A stretch of DNA of 64,000 bases from Porodaedalea pini (taxonomy: Eukaryota; Basidiomycota; Agaricomycetes; Hymenochaetales; Hymenochaetaceae), in assembly GCA_002794775.1 (NCBI GenBank), contig NBAY01000050.1, positions 1 to 64,000 on the forward strand, written 5' to 3'. The translations under genes were made by a program, and so were the position numbers. The notes under the pieces are model-generated. The model was given only the letters and a program-made list of their open reading frames with translations, was not told where the DNA came from and did not search any database. Below, piece after piece: positions 35,601-46,274 of the stretch (position 1 is the first letter of the stretch; each line of letters opens with the position of its first letter).

Positions 35601-35910
35601 CGGTGGTTGGTTAAAGAAGGCTGCGGCGCTGCGCCCGCGCTTCATGCACCGCGACACAACAAACATGCATCCTGCAGTTTCAGACCCGTCAGCAAAACAT
35701 CGCGGCGAACCTGCACCTGCGTTGGCATCCTCACGAACGCCGAGCGGCGGGAGTGGCACCGGGAGCGCGAAGAGTACGTCAAAGAAAGGCGGAAGGAAGC
35801 TGGTACGCCGGAACTCGACAGGGAGTGCGGCGTTGCTGTCGATTAGTCGGCAAGCTAGTGCTGGCATGGGCGCTGCGCGTGATGTGGATGTTGTCGTTCC
35901 CGGCAGGTGA
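32653..35910 (+). CDS. Large disordered basidiomycete protein (G), 1064 aa
   Basis: Two exons, 32653-35481 and 35545-35910; the 63-bp intron is a multiple of three and open, so unspliced mRNA would also translate. The N-terminus is conserved-looking (SAIEEWKNQRSRTADWV, then GLPPSPDEDSDSE). Then come Ser/Pro/His-rich stretches, a HSHVPSHQLSHVPSHHPSHV block and two polyglutamine runs. The C-terminal 150 residues carry the best candidate domain: STYYVIPTPGQKVRII, TDGQTVTATTSV, GGGWLKKAAALRPRFMHRDT. No transmembrane segment or enzyme motif is visible. It is the only full-length copy in the window and likely the source of the truncated copies at 27108-28499 and 49682-51025. The antisense strand has long open frames caused by GC-rich codon bias. 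Confidence 0.7.
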   Translation: MTEYATTPSAIEEWKNQRSRTADWVHSSIPGLPPSPDEDSDSEKRSLWDGAGWEAPSECESATSVPPTMMLQYPDARQVLVTPTTSESNTWSHNGSKNGTRRARAHTHLERRDEERTERARTPRSAEHVSAPARAPASVPKSVHDTGAVASQTSSMRLARAAAAPLPESRSSSSASGSGGAHSASKRSVHASAVASVPAPVVHSAHPHTPSHHSHVPSHQLSHVPSHHPSHVPSYHSQPQQPQHPPSAFSTHTVGAPLPPPPAGANGSPPSINSINSRSISLADSRSSGPPEPIVIHPPTASSHSTTGPGPSPTHVHAPGSGHGGVYPQMYLPSTSLTTQTVPPAAHVPLPPPSSASASLSYYSVPRQSRVYEQHHQQQQQQRQSVTPSHHTAQVAQNAQLPTPVSPTPHMQPIHTSMPMRATSSTSATGLDGGFVLVDAPSPGYEQELERELGEKKGSFGNKSTASQRRERGSLFNVFGGGKQGGHNRSRSLPVAGMEDIGTGAGEGQQAPGSPASHHTHRSHHSQQNPYLTPISPVSPVSPSDPARGPHPPSIVYAPARHHRATHYAPPRIMYMPASPHGQRHAPYDTHQLLHAQGYPQYGVLPSAGYVPAQVPGTGHAAEYGGGSVSAGSVRRAKTVEEGVRDSGWGEGKRDGSAVRLERGANAEDYLPHDFGYEHAHSPVSPRATAVHANADPVTTAVTPSASPAVITSDPARAASMQSDATSVQTNMAGVGTISARSRSRGRGRNEEHEGERSRSRARGMVYSSSAPQPQGSAPPHAAMMVPPSTGRDRGVRDTPYPTPPGSASEHHRHHQQQQQQQQHSLVSGVVANGHHQGSSHRPTYAPESPTAGEASSGPGGLISRFRDIYHPSHGAAADRDASSTSPSRGRARERRKKERQPKTLVANGHGHGRSRSVDSEVSQSSASTYYVIPTPGQKVRIIVSLFLIPEVVYIIKLNLYFVQRTDGQTVTATTSVSRNPSGGGWLKKAAALRPRFMHRDTTNMHPAVSDPSAKHRGEPAPALASSRTPSGGSGTGSAKSTSKKGGRKLVRRNSTGSAALLSISRQASAGMGAARDVDVVVPGR

Positions 35911-37240
35911 TGTTCGTCATCGCTGCTTTTGCCTCTACTCCTACTCCTTTGCACCAAAAGCACAAAAGAAACAAAATAGAAAATTCATCATAGTTCTCAC
36001 TCCCACTCTTCCTGTCGCCATTTTATTGCATTGCTTTCCTTTGTTCCTTGTACATAGCACTCGGTTCCCCAACTGTTTTTCTTGTCCTTTTCTTGTTCTG
36101 CTAATTCTTGACCTTTCTTTCCGTCTTTCTTCTCATCTCATTCTATCCCTATCGTAATCCACCGCGCAACATGTTCCAATACCACGCATCCTCACTCCAT
36201 ATTGTTTATCGCTCTCATCCTCATGCTCACGTTTTTGTCCTGTGTTGTTGTCCTCTTGCTCCATCTGTGATTCTGCCATACAATCTGCGCTGTCGTGTTT
36301 GCTTATATGTCTGGTGAGCGTTACCTTTTACGAGTTTCTTTTGGATTGTGCTGATGGGCAGTTGTTTAGTTGTACGTCTGTAATGCCCTGAACTTTGAAT
36401 ACACTGTTTTCTTGCAATGCCGGCTGAGCTTCGATTGCTGGGAATTTGACGAAGCAAGGATCTTTTGCTTAAGATTAACGCCGGCCTTCCTATATTTCGA
36501 ATTCGAAGGTTGCACCGAACACTACGTAGGCTGCTTTCACTTCTTCACTTGAAACGCCCGTGGTGTCATAGCTCGTTACAGAGTTTCCGGAAACCCTTGT
36601 CAGTGTATGTTTCGAAAAAAAAAGTTGAAACACAACCAAGGAGGAAATGCCTCATTGGTCGAGGCCACACATTGCGAATTTGCACGGTAAAAGCTCTTTT
36701 GTCAAAGTTGTAGTTGTTCACATGTGCTTCTGAAGGCATCCTTCTCCTACTTTAAAGGGCTCACATTCCTTAGCACTTTGTTATCTACTGCCGGAGCCTA
36801 TGCGACGTGCGACCTCGACCAAAGAGGAAATGCGTTTTTAGTCACTCTCGAAACACACACTGACAAGGGTTTCCGGAAACACTGTAATCTGTCCTCTCCT
36901 TATCCCTCTTCTCCGAGTGTGCATGCACTCGAGTCCTCCTAGTCCCATTTTTGCTTCCGTTATGCGACAACGTGTTGCTCTCAGATGTGGTGGGCGTGAC
37001 GAGCACCTGGCGCGCATCGGTACTGCAGCATCATTGTTGGCGGGACATTCGTCGCGCACGAGGCCGTTCAACCCAAGAACTCTCGTCATCTCCTCTTCAG
37101 GCAGTCGGCTCATCAAAGTCTGGCTACGAGTACACGGTCTTGAGGGAGATGTTGTCTGTCGCTCTGCTCGAAGTCGACAGCGTCAACGGTGACTGCATCA
37201 CGAAAAAGTCGCGTCGCCTGTATAGCCTTGTACACCTTGT
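35911..37240. other. 3' flank of G with an inverted 5' fragment of G
   Basis: 35911-36560 is 3' flank that also follows the G' and G'' copies (for example GAACTTTGAATACACTGTTT). About 36890-37060 is an inverted copy of the 5' coding region of G (32823-33000), and 37060-37195 is the reverse complement of 32090-32220. The parent gene is therefore itself bracketed by short inverted repeats of its own flank. Confidence 0.6.
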
Positions 37241-37931
37241 AAGGTAATATAAGTCTGTTAGTCAGCTTGTCATGTGCCAAAATGTCTTCGAGTCGGATAC
37301 AAGCTCGTTACAAGAGTTTTGGTGCAATACAGGGCATATACAAGACAGATAGATAATTACAAAAAATATACTATACTTTTATCATTTTGTATTCTGATTA
37401 TATGCACTCCAAAAGTCTGATGTCCAAGCTGTAATGTATTTATTCTACTGAGTATGCATGACAATGAAGCCGAAAGGCTCTTCACAGGTTTATATGTTCA
37501 GTGTCAGTATGTCAGTCTGCATGTCAGATACTTATTAGGATAGAAGGTAAATACAGCTTAGATAGATGCTTACAGGAAATGAACATTTATTTTTCTCATA
37601 TTATATGTCACTTGTATATCCTTCAGAAGTCTAATGTCTCAAGTGTAATGCATTCATCATAGTACTAGTGTTATTGTCTGATAGTCCACTTATATTTCAG
37701 ATATTTCTAGGAAGTTCGGTTCGGTTCGGTTCAAGTCCGAAGTGGTTCAATAGTAACAGCCTATTCACAACCACCGAGTCCAAACTGAGGCTCGAGACCA
37801 GCACTCGTGAAGCTGGGCATTGACATGGACACCTGTCCCTAACCGTTAATCCTGTTTCCGTTCCCAATTCCGCCTATGCCGCGGGTCGCGGTCCTGTCCT
37901 CAAGACTGCCCACGGAGAGCACCTGCGCGTA
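37241..37931. other. AT-rich intergenic with a GGTTC array
   Basis: No gene is seen. A short CGGTTCGGTTCGGTTCAAG array with an upstream TACTAGTGTT (37655) resembles the ends of the hAT-like element at 976-1610 but lacks a partner. Confidence 0.4.
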
Positions 37932-39690
37932 TCACGCAACCGGGTCTGACTCGTCGGCGGGTCTGAATTGGTGGCCCTTCGCCGCACCCAGGCTGGAGCC
38001 CATGGCATTGCCTTGGGCACCATCAGCCGACACACCTGCAAGCCGCACGGCCACAGGCATGTCTGGCGGTGTTGCGACGGCCTCAAACCCGACACTAGAG
38101 CCCGAGTCGGACGAGTCGGTGCTCTGTGCGGTACTCCACACGCCATTGGCGCTGTTGTTGTAGCTATAACTATAATTGTAGCTGCACAACGCCGCACTCG
38201 GTGTCTGGAACGTTGATTCACCAAGTCAGAGCGGCCAGTACGAAAGGCGTGGTGTCGGCTCTTCGACTGGGAAAGGCGTCAGATCGGAAGACAACAGCGT
38301 TTGTGATGTGAAAGCAGAAGAAAGCAATGTTTGCTGTGCACTGAGCGCCGCGTGCTGATGCGCTGCAATGACCGCGAGAGGTGGACCTGCAAACGAGAAC
38401 GGCAACGATCCTGGGAATCGATAGCGGGGCAGCACGCTCCGCATTGCCGCATCATCTGGTAGCGTCGCAGCACATCCAAGTGCTCTACTTGCCATCCCTG
38501 CCTCATGGCCAAACTCCGGGCTTGCGCCTGCGTCTGACAAGGGTGGACTCGGGAAGTGTGTCGCGTTGCGCATTGCAGAAACCGGAGACGATCCAAATGC
38601 GATTGTACCCTCGCTTTTCGTGCATTGCATACTGCGCGAGTTCTCTTCCTGCGGCGGCGTAGAGCCCTTGCCGACCCAGAGATGCCACCCAAGCACATCG
38701 CCGAGTGCGCGTTCGCAGCGTCCAACGATTTGAATAGCATCGATCCTGTAAGAATGTTGATGTTAGAATGAGCGCGGCGAGGAAGGTGCGCCGCGGGCAA
38801 AGAAGCCGCGATGGCAGAGGTGGCAGCGGCGTGAGCGGTTTTGCCGGAATCTTACGGTGCTTGTCGTTAGACTGCCTTTGAGTCTGCATCTGCTGAGTTA
38901 ATAGAAACGAAGCGTCCATTTGGAGAACCGTCTACCACACGATGCGTCGAACGGATCCATTGACATCAGTTCTGTCGGAAGGCTGCAGAGGTTGGACGTG
39001 TCCAAAGAGGTATTCACCTTCGACGAGGCAGACGCCTCGTCTTCCTTTACGATCCTCTTATCTGATTCCGGCTCGCCTCTCACTCCCGTGCCGAGCCTCT
39101 CTTTTTCCACGAGCTCCGGCACCTTCCCTCTAACCGCCTCGATGTAGAGAGCGCCGAATGCAGGACGCTGCATGTTGTGCGTGAACGGCGGAGGACCTCC
39201 TGTACGAATGTTTTGATCGGAACGAGATCCTTCTCGGACACGACTGTTGCGGCGCTGCTGCCGAATGCTCAGCGAGAAAGGCGGATGGGAAAACGGCTAA
39301 CGTCAATGTTGAAGCGTGTGGTGGGTCGGAGGCGGCAGGAGGAAGGGGCGAGGAAAGCGTGATGGGTGAACGGGGCGAGGAAAGTTGAATCAATTGACGT
39401 TTTAGTGGTTGAAGTTGAGAAGGGAGAGATAACGACTGTTTCGTCACCACCGTGATATCTTTCTGAGTCGAAAAGACGACCGGGATGTTCTTGGGGCGCC
39501 AAATTTCGGTCAGGATTTTCACAGCTTGATCTAGAATTGAGCACGTCAGTTTACAGAAACAGGACAAAATCAATTTATCTATCGACTTTGCGTGCGCGCC
39601 TCGGAAGGTTACCGATAATGGGAATGCTTGACTCACCGACCAGGGACACCACGTAGTTTGCTTTTGCAGGGTATATATGTCTTCGGGATT
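37932..39690 (-). pseudogene. PHO80/PCL-like cyclin pseudogene
   Basis: Minus-strand pieces in shifting frames line up with a basidiomycete cyclin: LTCSILDQAVKILTEIWRP, then after a frameshift YIEAVRGKVPELVEKERLG, then PSRLLCPRRTFLAALILTST with FLQDRCYSN, and in another frame QIVGRCERALGDVLGWHLWV. Between RCYSN and GRCERALG about a dozen residues are missing, where the family has an AWAKLSGLPPRE-like stretch (from memory). The tail (SYNYSYSYNNSANGV and on) is open to a TGA at 37932. Cyclins of this type partner a Pho85-like kinase. At least two frameshifts and the core deletion mean this copy cannot be functional. Confidence 0.65.
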
Positions 39691-40161
39691 TGGGGCTGTT
39701 TCAACGGTCGAGACGCCGCTTGCTGCAGCACCGAGAGTGGGTGCGGGGATTGGGAGAAGGCAGAGGCAGTACTAACAGGAGAGATGGAGTACACAGATGC
39801 AGCTGTTTGATTAAATAAGTGGGTTCTTGAGGGTTAGGATGCTGATGATGAGAGAACGAGGACACGAGCATTAGACGAGATTCACCACTTAGCGGACTTA
39901 GAAAATGCGGACTTAGAAAACGCGTCGAGACGTGCTCGACGCGTCGTTGCACTTTGCTTTCTCCCACCACCATCGCCTGCCTCTCCCTCGGTCACAAATC
40001 TGTCAAGCACATAGAAACTAAGGCCATATGTTCTTTGGGATATAATGAGCATGTTAGTCAAAATGTAGCTGGAAACAGAGCTCAGGCAAGCTCGTGCCAC
40101 TCAAATTGGTGAGTAGCCCCTGTATACATATAATTCATACAACCGGCCTCTCGTCCACAGC

Positions 40162-42002
40162 TATGAGTTTCAGCTCAAGCAAGACAGCAATCAAGTGGCT
40201 GGAGAACACGTTCATCCTCTTCCGCCGGGAGTGCTGCCTCAGGAAGAACAAGACAGAGGCTGCAGTGCTGTCTGAGGGCGACCCTATCGTGCGCCGTCAG
40301 CGCCAGGCCAACCTGTCCAAGACGATCTCCCAGCAGTGGTGCTCGCTTTCTGCGGAGGAACACAAGTATTAGGACGACCTCGCGAAGGAGCACAAGAAGG
40401 GGCATGAAGAGATGTATCCATGGTACGTCTATCAACCCACACGGATTGTCAAGGAGAAGAAGGGTAAGGCAAATTCGATGGCGGGTGGAAAGGTGAGGAA
40501 GGAGAAGGATGGGAAGAAGGAACGTCGTGACCGTACCAAGTCGAGCAGCCGTGTGCGCGGTTCTGACGCGCGTGCCCGCAACAGTTCTTTGTGATCCACC
40601 ATCAGCCCCACGAGCGTCTCCCCGTCTTCGTCGACCGTCGATTCGGAGGACTTCAGCGAGCTCGACACGCTCTCCGCCGACGGGTCTCTCTATGGTCCGT
40701 ATGGCTATGCGAACGGCGGGTGCAGCAGCGTGCGCGAAGTCGAGACGGCGGATCTCGCGGACTTCGACATGAGCGAATCGGAGGGATCGCAGGGCCAGGG
40801 TCAAAGTCAGACGCTCTCGCTCCCGATGAACCTCTCGATGCCCTCGCTCTCTGGCGCACCTGGTTCTGGACCAGGAGCGAGCCTTGCGATCGACAGCGCA
40901 ATGCTCTTGCGGGCTTCTCTCGAATCCAGCCCGCTCAGCACGTCTTCCTACTCGCACTCGCACCACGTGGACACGGGCATGGACACGGACACTTGCTTTC
41001 CGCGCAGATCCCGACTCAGACCGCCCAGAGCTTAGTTCCCGGACTGCTTAGCTTTGTCCTCCCGCAGAACCGCCGCTCGACGAGCACACCAGGTGCACCG
41101 ACGCCACCGACGATGCCAGCTGCCCCCTCCGCCTCCTACAATCAAGATCCCGAGGCTGCTCGAGACGGCGCCTGGTTCGAACAGTGGCTCGGCGGTTGGC
41201 TCGCCTGCGACGCACGAGGGCAACGAAGACGAGCAGCGGTTGCAGATGAATGGCCACAGCCAGGAAAGAGAGGGGGGATTTGGTGGAATGAGCGGTTTCC
41301 AGTTCCCGAACTCGCATCTGCAGTCCATGAGCTACGGTATGCCAGGGCAGGTTCCCGATTTCTCGACTGCTGGCAGCGAGGTGCAGGTGTGTTTTTCTGC
41401 CCTTCGTCGTAGCATGCTATTTCATGTTTCAGGTATACGAGGAGCAGGTGCCTGTCGCCGCTAAGCCTCGCCCTCGCACGCTCACGCAGCTCAGCATTCC
41501 TAGCGAGCCTTCAACCTCTTCAGGTGACCCGCTTTCCGCACCAACACCTCCTTCCTCCTCGTCCTCGCGTCACTTCCTCCCTGGTCCATTCTCTTCGCCA
41601 ACTGGCCAATCGCCTGGCGGACAGCTTCAAGTGCCGGGTCAGCGCGCATTGCCGCACGGGCTGCCTGAGTCATCAGATCCGCCAGTTGTTAGCGAGTGTG
41701 TCGGCTACGGCCTGCCAGAGTGGGCAATGCAGACGCTGTGCACCGCCGACGAATCTACCACACATTCCACATGGTTAGAACCAGGAGACGCAAGTCAGAA
41801 TGTATTCGGCGAAATCAACATTGGAATGGACATGGGGCTGCCGCCGTGGATGGGCTTCGGCTCAATGGGGTCGGTGAGTGTCATGGGTGCGATGGGCACG
41901 ATGGGTGGTGGCATGGACTGGATGGGGCCAGACGGTGAGCGTATGGACACGTACGCGATACGCTTCCAGTTCGAGGACTTGCTCGACTCGTCGCAGTTAT
42001 AA
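40162..42002 (+). pseudogene. HMG-box transcription factor pseudogene
   Basis: The reading NTFILFRRECC, RRQRQANLSKTISQQWCSLS, EEHKY-stop-DDLAKEHKKGHEEMYP, YVYQPTR is a MATA-HMG type DNA-binding box. The TAG at 40370-40372 stands where the box has its conserved Trp. A second in-frame TGA lies at 40592-40594. The reading frame also switches near 40990 and again near 41120 before a long Ser/Pro-rich tail. An intron (41388-41432) with good splice sites precedes VYEEQVPVAAKPRPRTL, and the frame runs to GERMDTYAIRFQFEDLLD and a stop at about 42002. Intact homologues would be sequence-specific DNA-binding regulators. This copy is dead unless the stops are assembly errors. It is divergent from the cyclin pseudogene. 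Confidence 0.75.
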
Positions 42003-42610
42003 CCCGCACCTCACCTCGCCTGCGGACACCGTCAACCCTGAATTCTTTATTCTTCTTTTGCTTTTATCTATGATTTCGACGCGGCTACGATTTTGAACAA
42101 TTCAAATGTACAATAAATGGTGCAATAGAAATACATTATTATTATATTATTTAAATGGTGTGATAATGAACCAGTAGACTTTCGGTCTCGTATAACGACT
42201 TGTAGACCTTATATAAGAACTCTATCAGACACAACAAGAACCACAAGTAAGATTATCCCATGTCATTTTGAAGGTGCGCCGTATTCTCTTCTATATTTCT
42301 TCAGGGCCGGCCATTCTTGTAAGTGACGATCAGCATGACCTAACTTGGCAATATGCATCAGACTTGCGGCGATCTTGCGGCAACTTGTACATTTCTGATC
42401 ATTTTGAGAGTGCGCTAGATTCTCTTGTACATAATATACAAATTTTACAAATTTTACTATCTTCCATGGGTATGTAAGCCCGTGCAAGATTTTAGACATT
42501 TTTGTGATGTGGCAATGTTCAATGCGTCGATCATCCAAATCCGTATATTTTATTCGTTTTTTCTCCTAAAGCAACCTCTTCCGGATAACAAGGAATTATT
42601 CTAACATCTA

Positions 42611-43205
42611 AGGTAGGGAAAGTATAAACTCGACCAACCGTGACGCAACCCTACTTGCCTTATTGGGTGGCACACAGTGTCGAGCTCAATTGCTTCAACA
42701 CAACATCCCAAATGCATCTTTCATTCTCATAGAACTTTAGAGGACATCTGTGGCTACAGATGTATGGATTTATTTTTTCTGAATATTGAGTTTAGGGCTT
42801 TCTATTTAAGGAGGAAAATTGCTTTTGTCAAACACCATAGAATTGCATTTCCAGGCTTCTGGATACAACTCAATTTTCTGGACTGAATATTTTGCCGCTC
42901 CAAAGAAGGGAATATATTATGTAATTACATAATTTGTAACATATTTGTCATGTGCCACATTTGGTAAGTTTGTCTGAACCTCAAAAGAATCCCAATGAAC
43001 TCTTCTTTATGCTTGTAAATGTATGCAAGAGCCTACAGGAGACAAGCTCAGTGAATTATGGAAGGAATTTTTTAGAAGTTAGAAAGTTGACCTTGGATCC
43101 TTCGAGATTTTTGCCGTTAGGGTCCTTCCAAATAGGGTAAATGCAGTGCTCAGGGTTCGTGACAGTGATGTGACTTGGTTGGTCAAGTTTATACTTTCCC
43201 TACCT
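42611..43205. mobile_element. TA-flanked MITE (595 bp) in the right arm
   Basis: The termini AGGTAGGGAAAGTATAAACT and the continuing GACCAACC are present in reverse complement at the right end. TA flanks both sides (42609-42610, 43206-43207). The left arm lacks the whole insert: its sequence runs from TTCTAACATCT straight to TCACCACATCAAT. The insertion therefore post-dates the inverted duplication. No transposase is encoded. Confidence 0.88.
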
Positions 43206-43261
43206 TACCTAGGTATCTCACCACATCAATCTCTCTACAAAGTTAAGCTCTCGTACACCTT

Positions 43262-44330
43262 TTGCTGAACTGTATTCCGTGCATTTCTCCAAACTTTCTT
43301 GTCCCTTCGAGCAATCGCCGGCATGTCCTTGCGTGTCTGCGGAGGCCCCCATTTCGTCCTTTCCCGTTGATTATACTTGGGTATGGAATTCAATCTCGGA
43401 TTAGAAATGGCCCATCGGATCAGCCTCCTTCAACTCGTGGTTTCTGCCGTGTCGTACGTGAGAGTCATTTACGAGGCCGGGTTGAGGCCTAGGTCGAGAG
43501 CGGCAACAAGCTTAAGAGCGGGAAGAGAACAAGAACGAGAGCAAGAATGAGGGAATGGCGACTGGACAGCCCATGATCCTCGTCCTCCCGACTTCGACCA
43601 TTCGTCATCTGAATTCGAAATCACCTGCGACGCATTCACTTCATTTAGCCAATATCACAGTTCACTGGGCCCTAGGAAGACTTTGGGAGAACTCGGCAAG
43701 CTTTGGTCAATAGCGTTTCACGTTCATCCGATTCCCAGCTCATCACCTCTCCTTCTCGATGAGTTCACTGAGCTCTAGTATCAACATACTCAGACTTCCG
43801 AACCGTCCATTCTTGAACTCCGTTACGAAAGAGAGAATGCGTACGGATAATGCACAGCAATACTGCGCTGTCCTCTCAGATGCTTACCGGGGATCCAGCT
43901 TTTCGAGTCGTCATCCAGTCAACCTCATCATCCGTCGAGGTCGGTTGCCGGCAACTCATCGATACGAGGTGGGCTACGACTATGTACTGGCTGCATCTGT
44001 ATAATGTCAGACACCGTGTGGTTGTGCAATCACTGAGTCTAAGCCTTGCAATCACGCATATTATGGCTCATAATCGTGTATTGCTTCTTTCTCCAGGATT
44101 ATTTGGAAATGACGAGACCGGTCTTCCGGTCCGCTTTTCTCCAGGAGTACGATCAGTATGCAACAGCGTCACGGCGATATGGCAATCATTCGGAAGAAGT
44201 GCACGTCGTTGAAGGTAAGCAGTCGGGTATTCTTACAATGTTACTACAATCCACAAGGCATAGTAGCCATGCAAAGTTTCGGGATGGTTTCAGCCTTTCA
44301 CTCCAAGTATGCATAAATAATAAATGAATA
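43262..44330 (+). pseudogene. Unidentified exon remnants, right-arm copy
   Basis: Same ordered pieces as 31897-30858 on the minus strand: LNCIPCISPNFLVPSSNRRH, LEMAHRISLLQLVVSAVSYV, SSRHPVNLIIRRGRLPATHR and, after a CTTTCTCCAG acceptor, DYLEMTRPVFRSAFLQEYDQ and SRRYGNHSEEVHVVEG at a GTAAGCAG donor. The retained splice signals point to an old multi-exon gene. No family is recognised. Confidence 0.4.
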
Positions 44331-44830
44331 AAACACCTGAGTGCCTCAGGCTACCAGCCTTGGACGCAAGATTGCTTTGAGGACAGTCTAACGCCACACT
44401 CGCGAGTAGTCTAGATCTCCTAGGGCAATGCAAAGAGCTTTGATCCACGCATTTTTGCGACCTCTAATGCGTTCAAGAATTGCCTATTAACGAGCCACAG
44501 CTTTGGAATGCAGAGCACAATGGTGCAAAGTGGTGCAAAGTGGGACTCAGAGCTACTTAAGAGACCATTGGAATATGCAAAGTTAATAAAGGACCGAAAG
44601 AGAGAGATGTCATAAATATATATACAGTAAATAAAGCAAGATTAGACGTTGATGTGTTAGATAGATTGTAATATACCGTATTATACACCTAATTCTGGTG
44701 CCTAGACACGGTCCTTTGCTGGCGGCCACTCTCAGGGTTTTGCAAAGGTCCGGCAGAGTGCTTATAAAAGAATGAGAATACATCTAGTTCTCGTTGCTTT
44801 TCAACTCATTGAACACACCGCTACAGCAGA

Positions 44831-46019
44831 ATGCCTAACGATACGAGCACTGCAAGCACCACGCCATTGAAGAACATATCAAGTGCATCAGGAGGACACA
44901 GTACAGACTCCCCACGCTCATCACATTGGCGAACCGCTCCAAAAGATAATTTAGGGAGGGAATACAAAAAAATTGATGATATCAATCCCAGCGATGTAGT
45001 CACTGGACCGACCCCTGGACTACGCGAGATTAACAGGAAGATCGACTTCAATTTGTCCACCGGGGGTGGTGATGGCTCTGTTTGGCATCCACAAATCGTC
45101 TTAGGCAAGACAGATGATGGTCGGCTGGAAACAGCGATGCTAACGAGCTTGGGCAGTCTGAAGACAGGAGAGACCACCTGGGATCGGTGGCCAACGCAAA
45201 TGTTCACGAAAGAAGAGTGGGGACGGGACCTTCGGTACCTTGTCCCACTGGAACCTGGGAAAGTTGACCCCGACTATGAGATGTTCAAGCAGCCGAACGT
45301 AGTAATCAAATACACTGATAACTCTGCTCAGCTGCCGAAAGCCCAATGGGCATTTTTTGCAAAGCAATTCGTATTTCGGTCTCTCCCTGACGGGGATGAT
45401 GATGCTGGAACGGTTTGGACTTTCCAGTTCTCCTTCTTGTTGATCGAATTGATGCTTTCGAGTTTCATAGTATGCAGTCATTGAAGGAATGAAGATTTCA
45501 GAAGCTTCCATGAAAGAGCTTAAGAAACTCGTAGAAACGAGCCGAAAAGAACTAGAACCTGCAAAACTCGACCCTGCAAGAGAGTCTAGTGCAGGCAAGG
45601 CAGAGGCAAAAAAACTGAGCAAAAAGGACAAGGAGATTGCAATGTCAAAGAGCTGGAGACCGGGGGATAAAAGTACCCAGAAGCCACACAGTGGAAGTGG
45701 CGACAGTACGGGAGCACCGCATAATAATCAGGGATGAAATGAAAGTACACAGAATGCCCGTCAAAGTGGAGGTGGTGAGGCATCTAAGGTATCTTTCAAC
45801 CCGTCTGGAGAAACGCAAACACCTGCGCACGGCGGTGGGGCACAATGGGATTCGAGTCAAAGCTTCGCGAGAGTCGCAAGTGCACCTCCACCTCCACCTC
45901 AAGCATGGGAAGAAAAGAAAACTGTTAGTAGTGGCAAGATGGTGTTTCGGCCTAGGAGTAAGCAACCATCCCAGCCACCGCCTGACGGGAATGGAAACCC
46001 AGGAACTAGCAAGAAATGA
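44831..46019 (+). pseudogene. SYAxVA-tail family, long copy C (premature stop in tail)
   Basis: Exons 44831-45412 and 45471-46019 align with copy B. The N-terminal domain is complete (INPSDVVTGPTPGLREI, HPQIVLGKTDDGRLETAMLT, LVPLEPGKVDPDYEM, AQWAFFAKQF). The donor is GTTTGG where the other copies have GTATG(G/A). In exon 2, TGA at 45735-45737 replaces the CGA (Arg) of copy B after HNNQG. Beyond the stop the frame stays open to the shared end GNPGTSKK at 46019. A truncated product of about 282 aa with the whole N-terminal domain is possible, so it may be partly functional. TATA box at 44761-44770. Confidence 0.75.
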
Positions 46020-46274
46020 ATGCCAAACTCGGCCCAAGAGCTGCTTTGATATTTTCATGTAGTTCCTATATATGCTGTATTTGATGTAGTTTGCACGTTG
46101 AGACTGCAGTTCATGAATGCGTTGACTCGGATCTTAATATTGAACCAACGAAGGCCCTTTTGCCCACAGCCACTTGATCTCTTACTCCCATCATCCCACC
46201 ATGGGAAAGTGAGACCCCTCCCCTCTCTACAACATGTTTTGTGTGCTCGTCTATCAGCCTATCTGATTTCCCTG

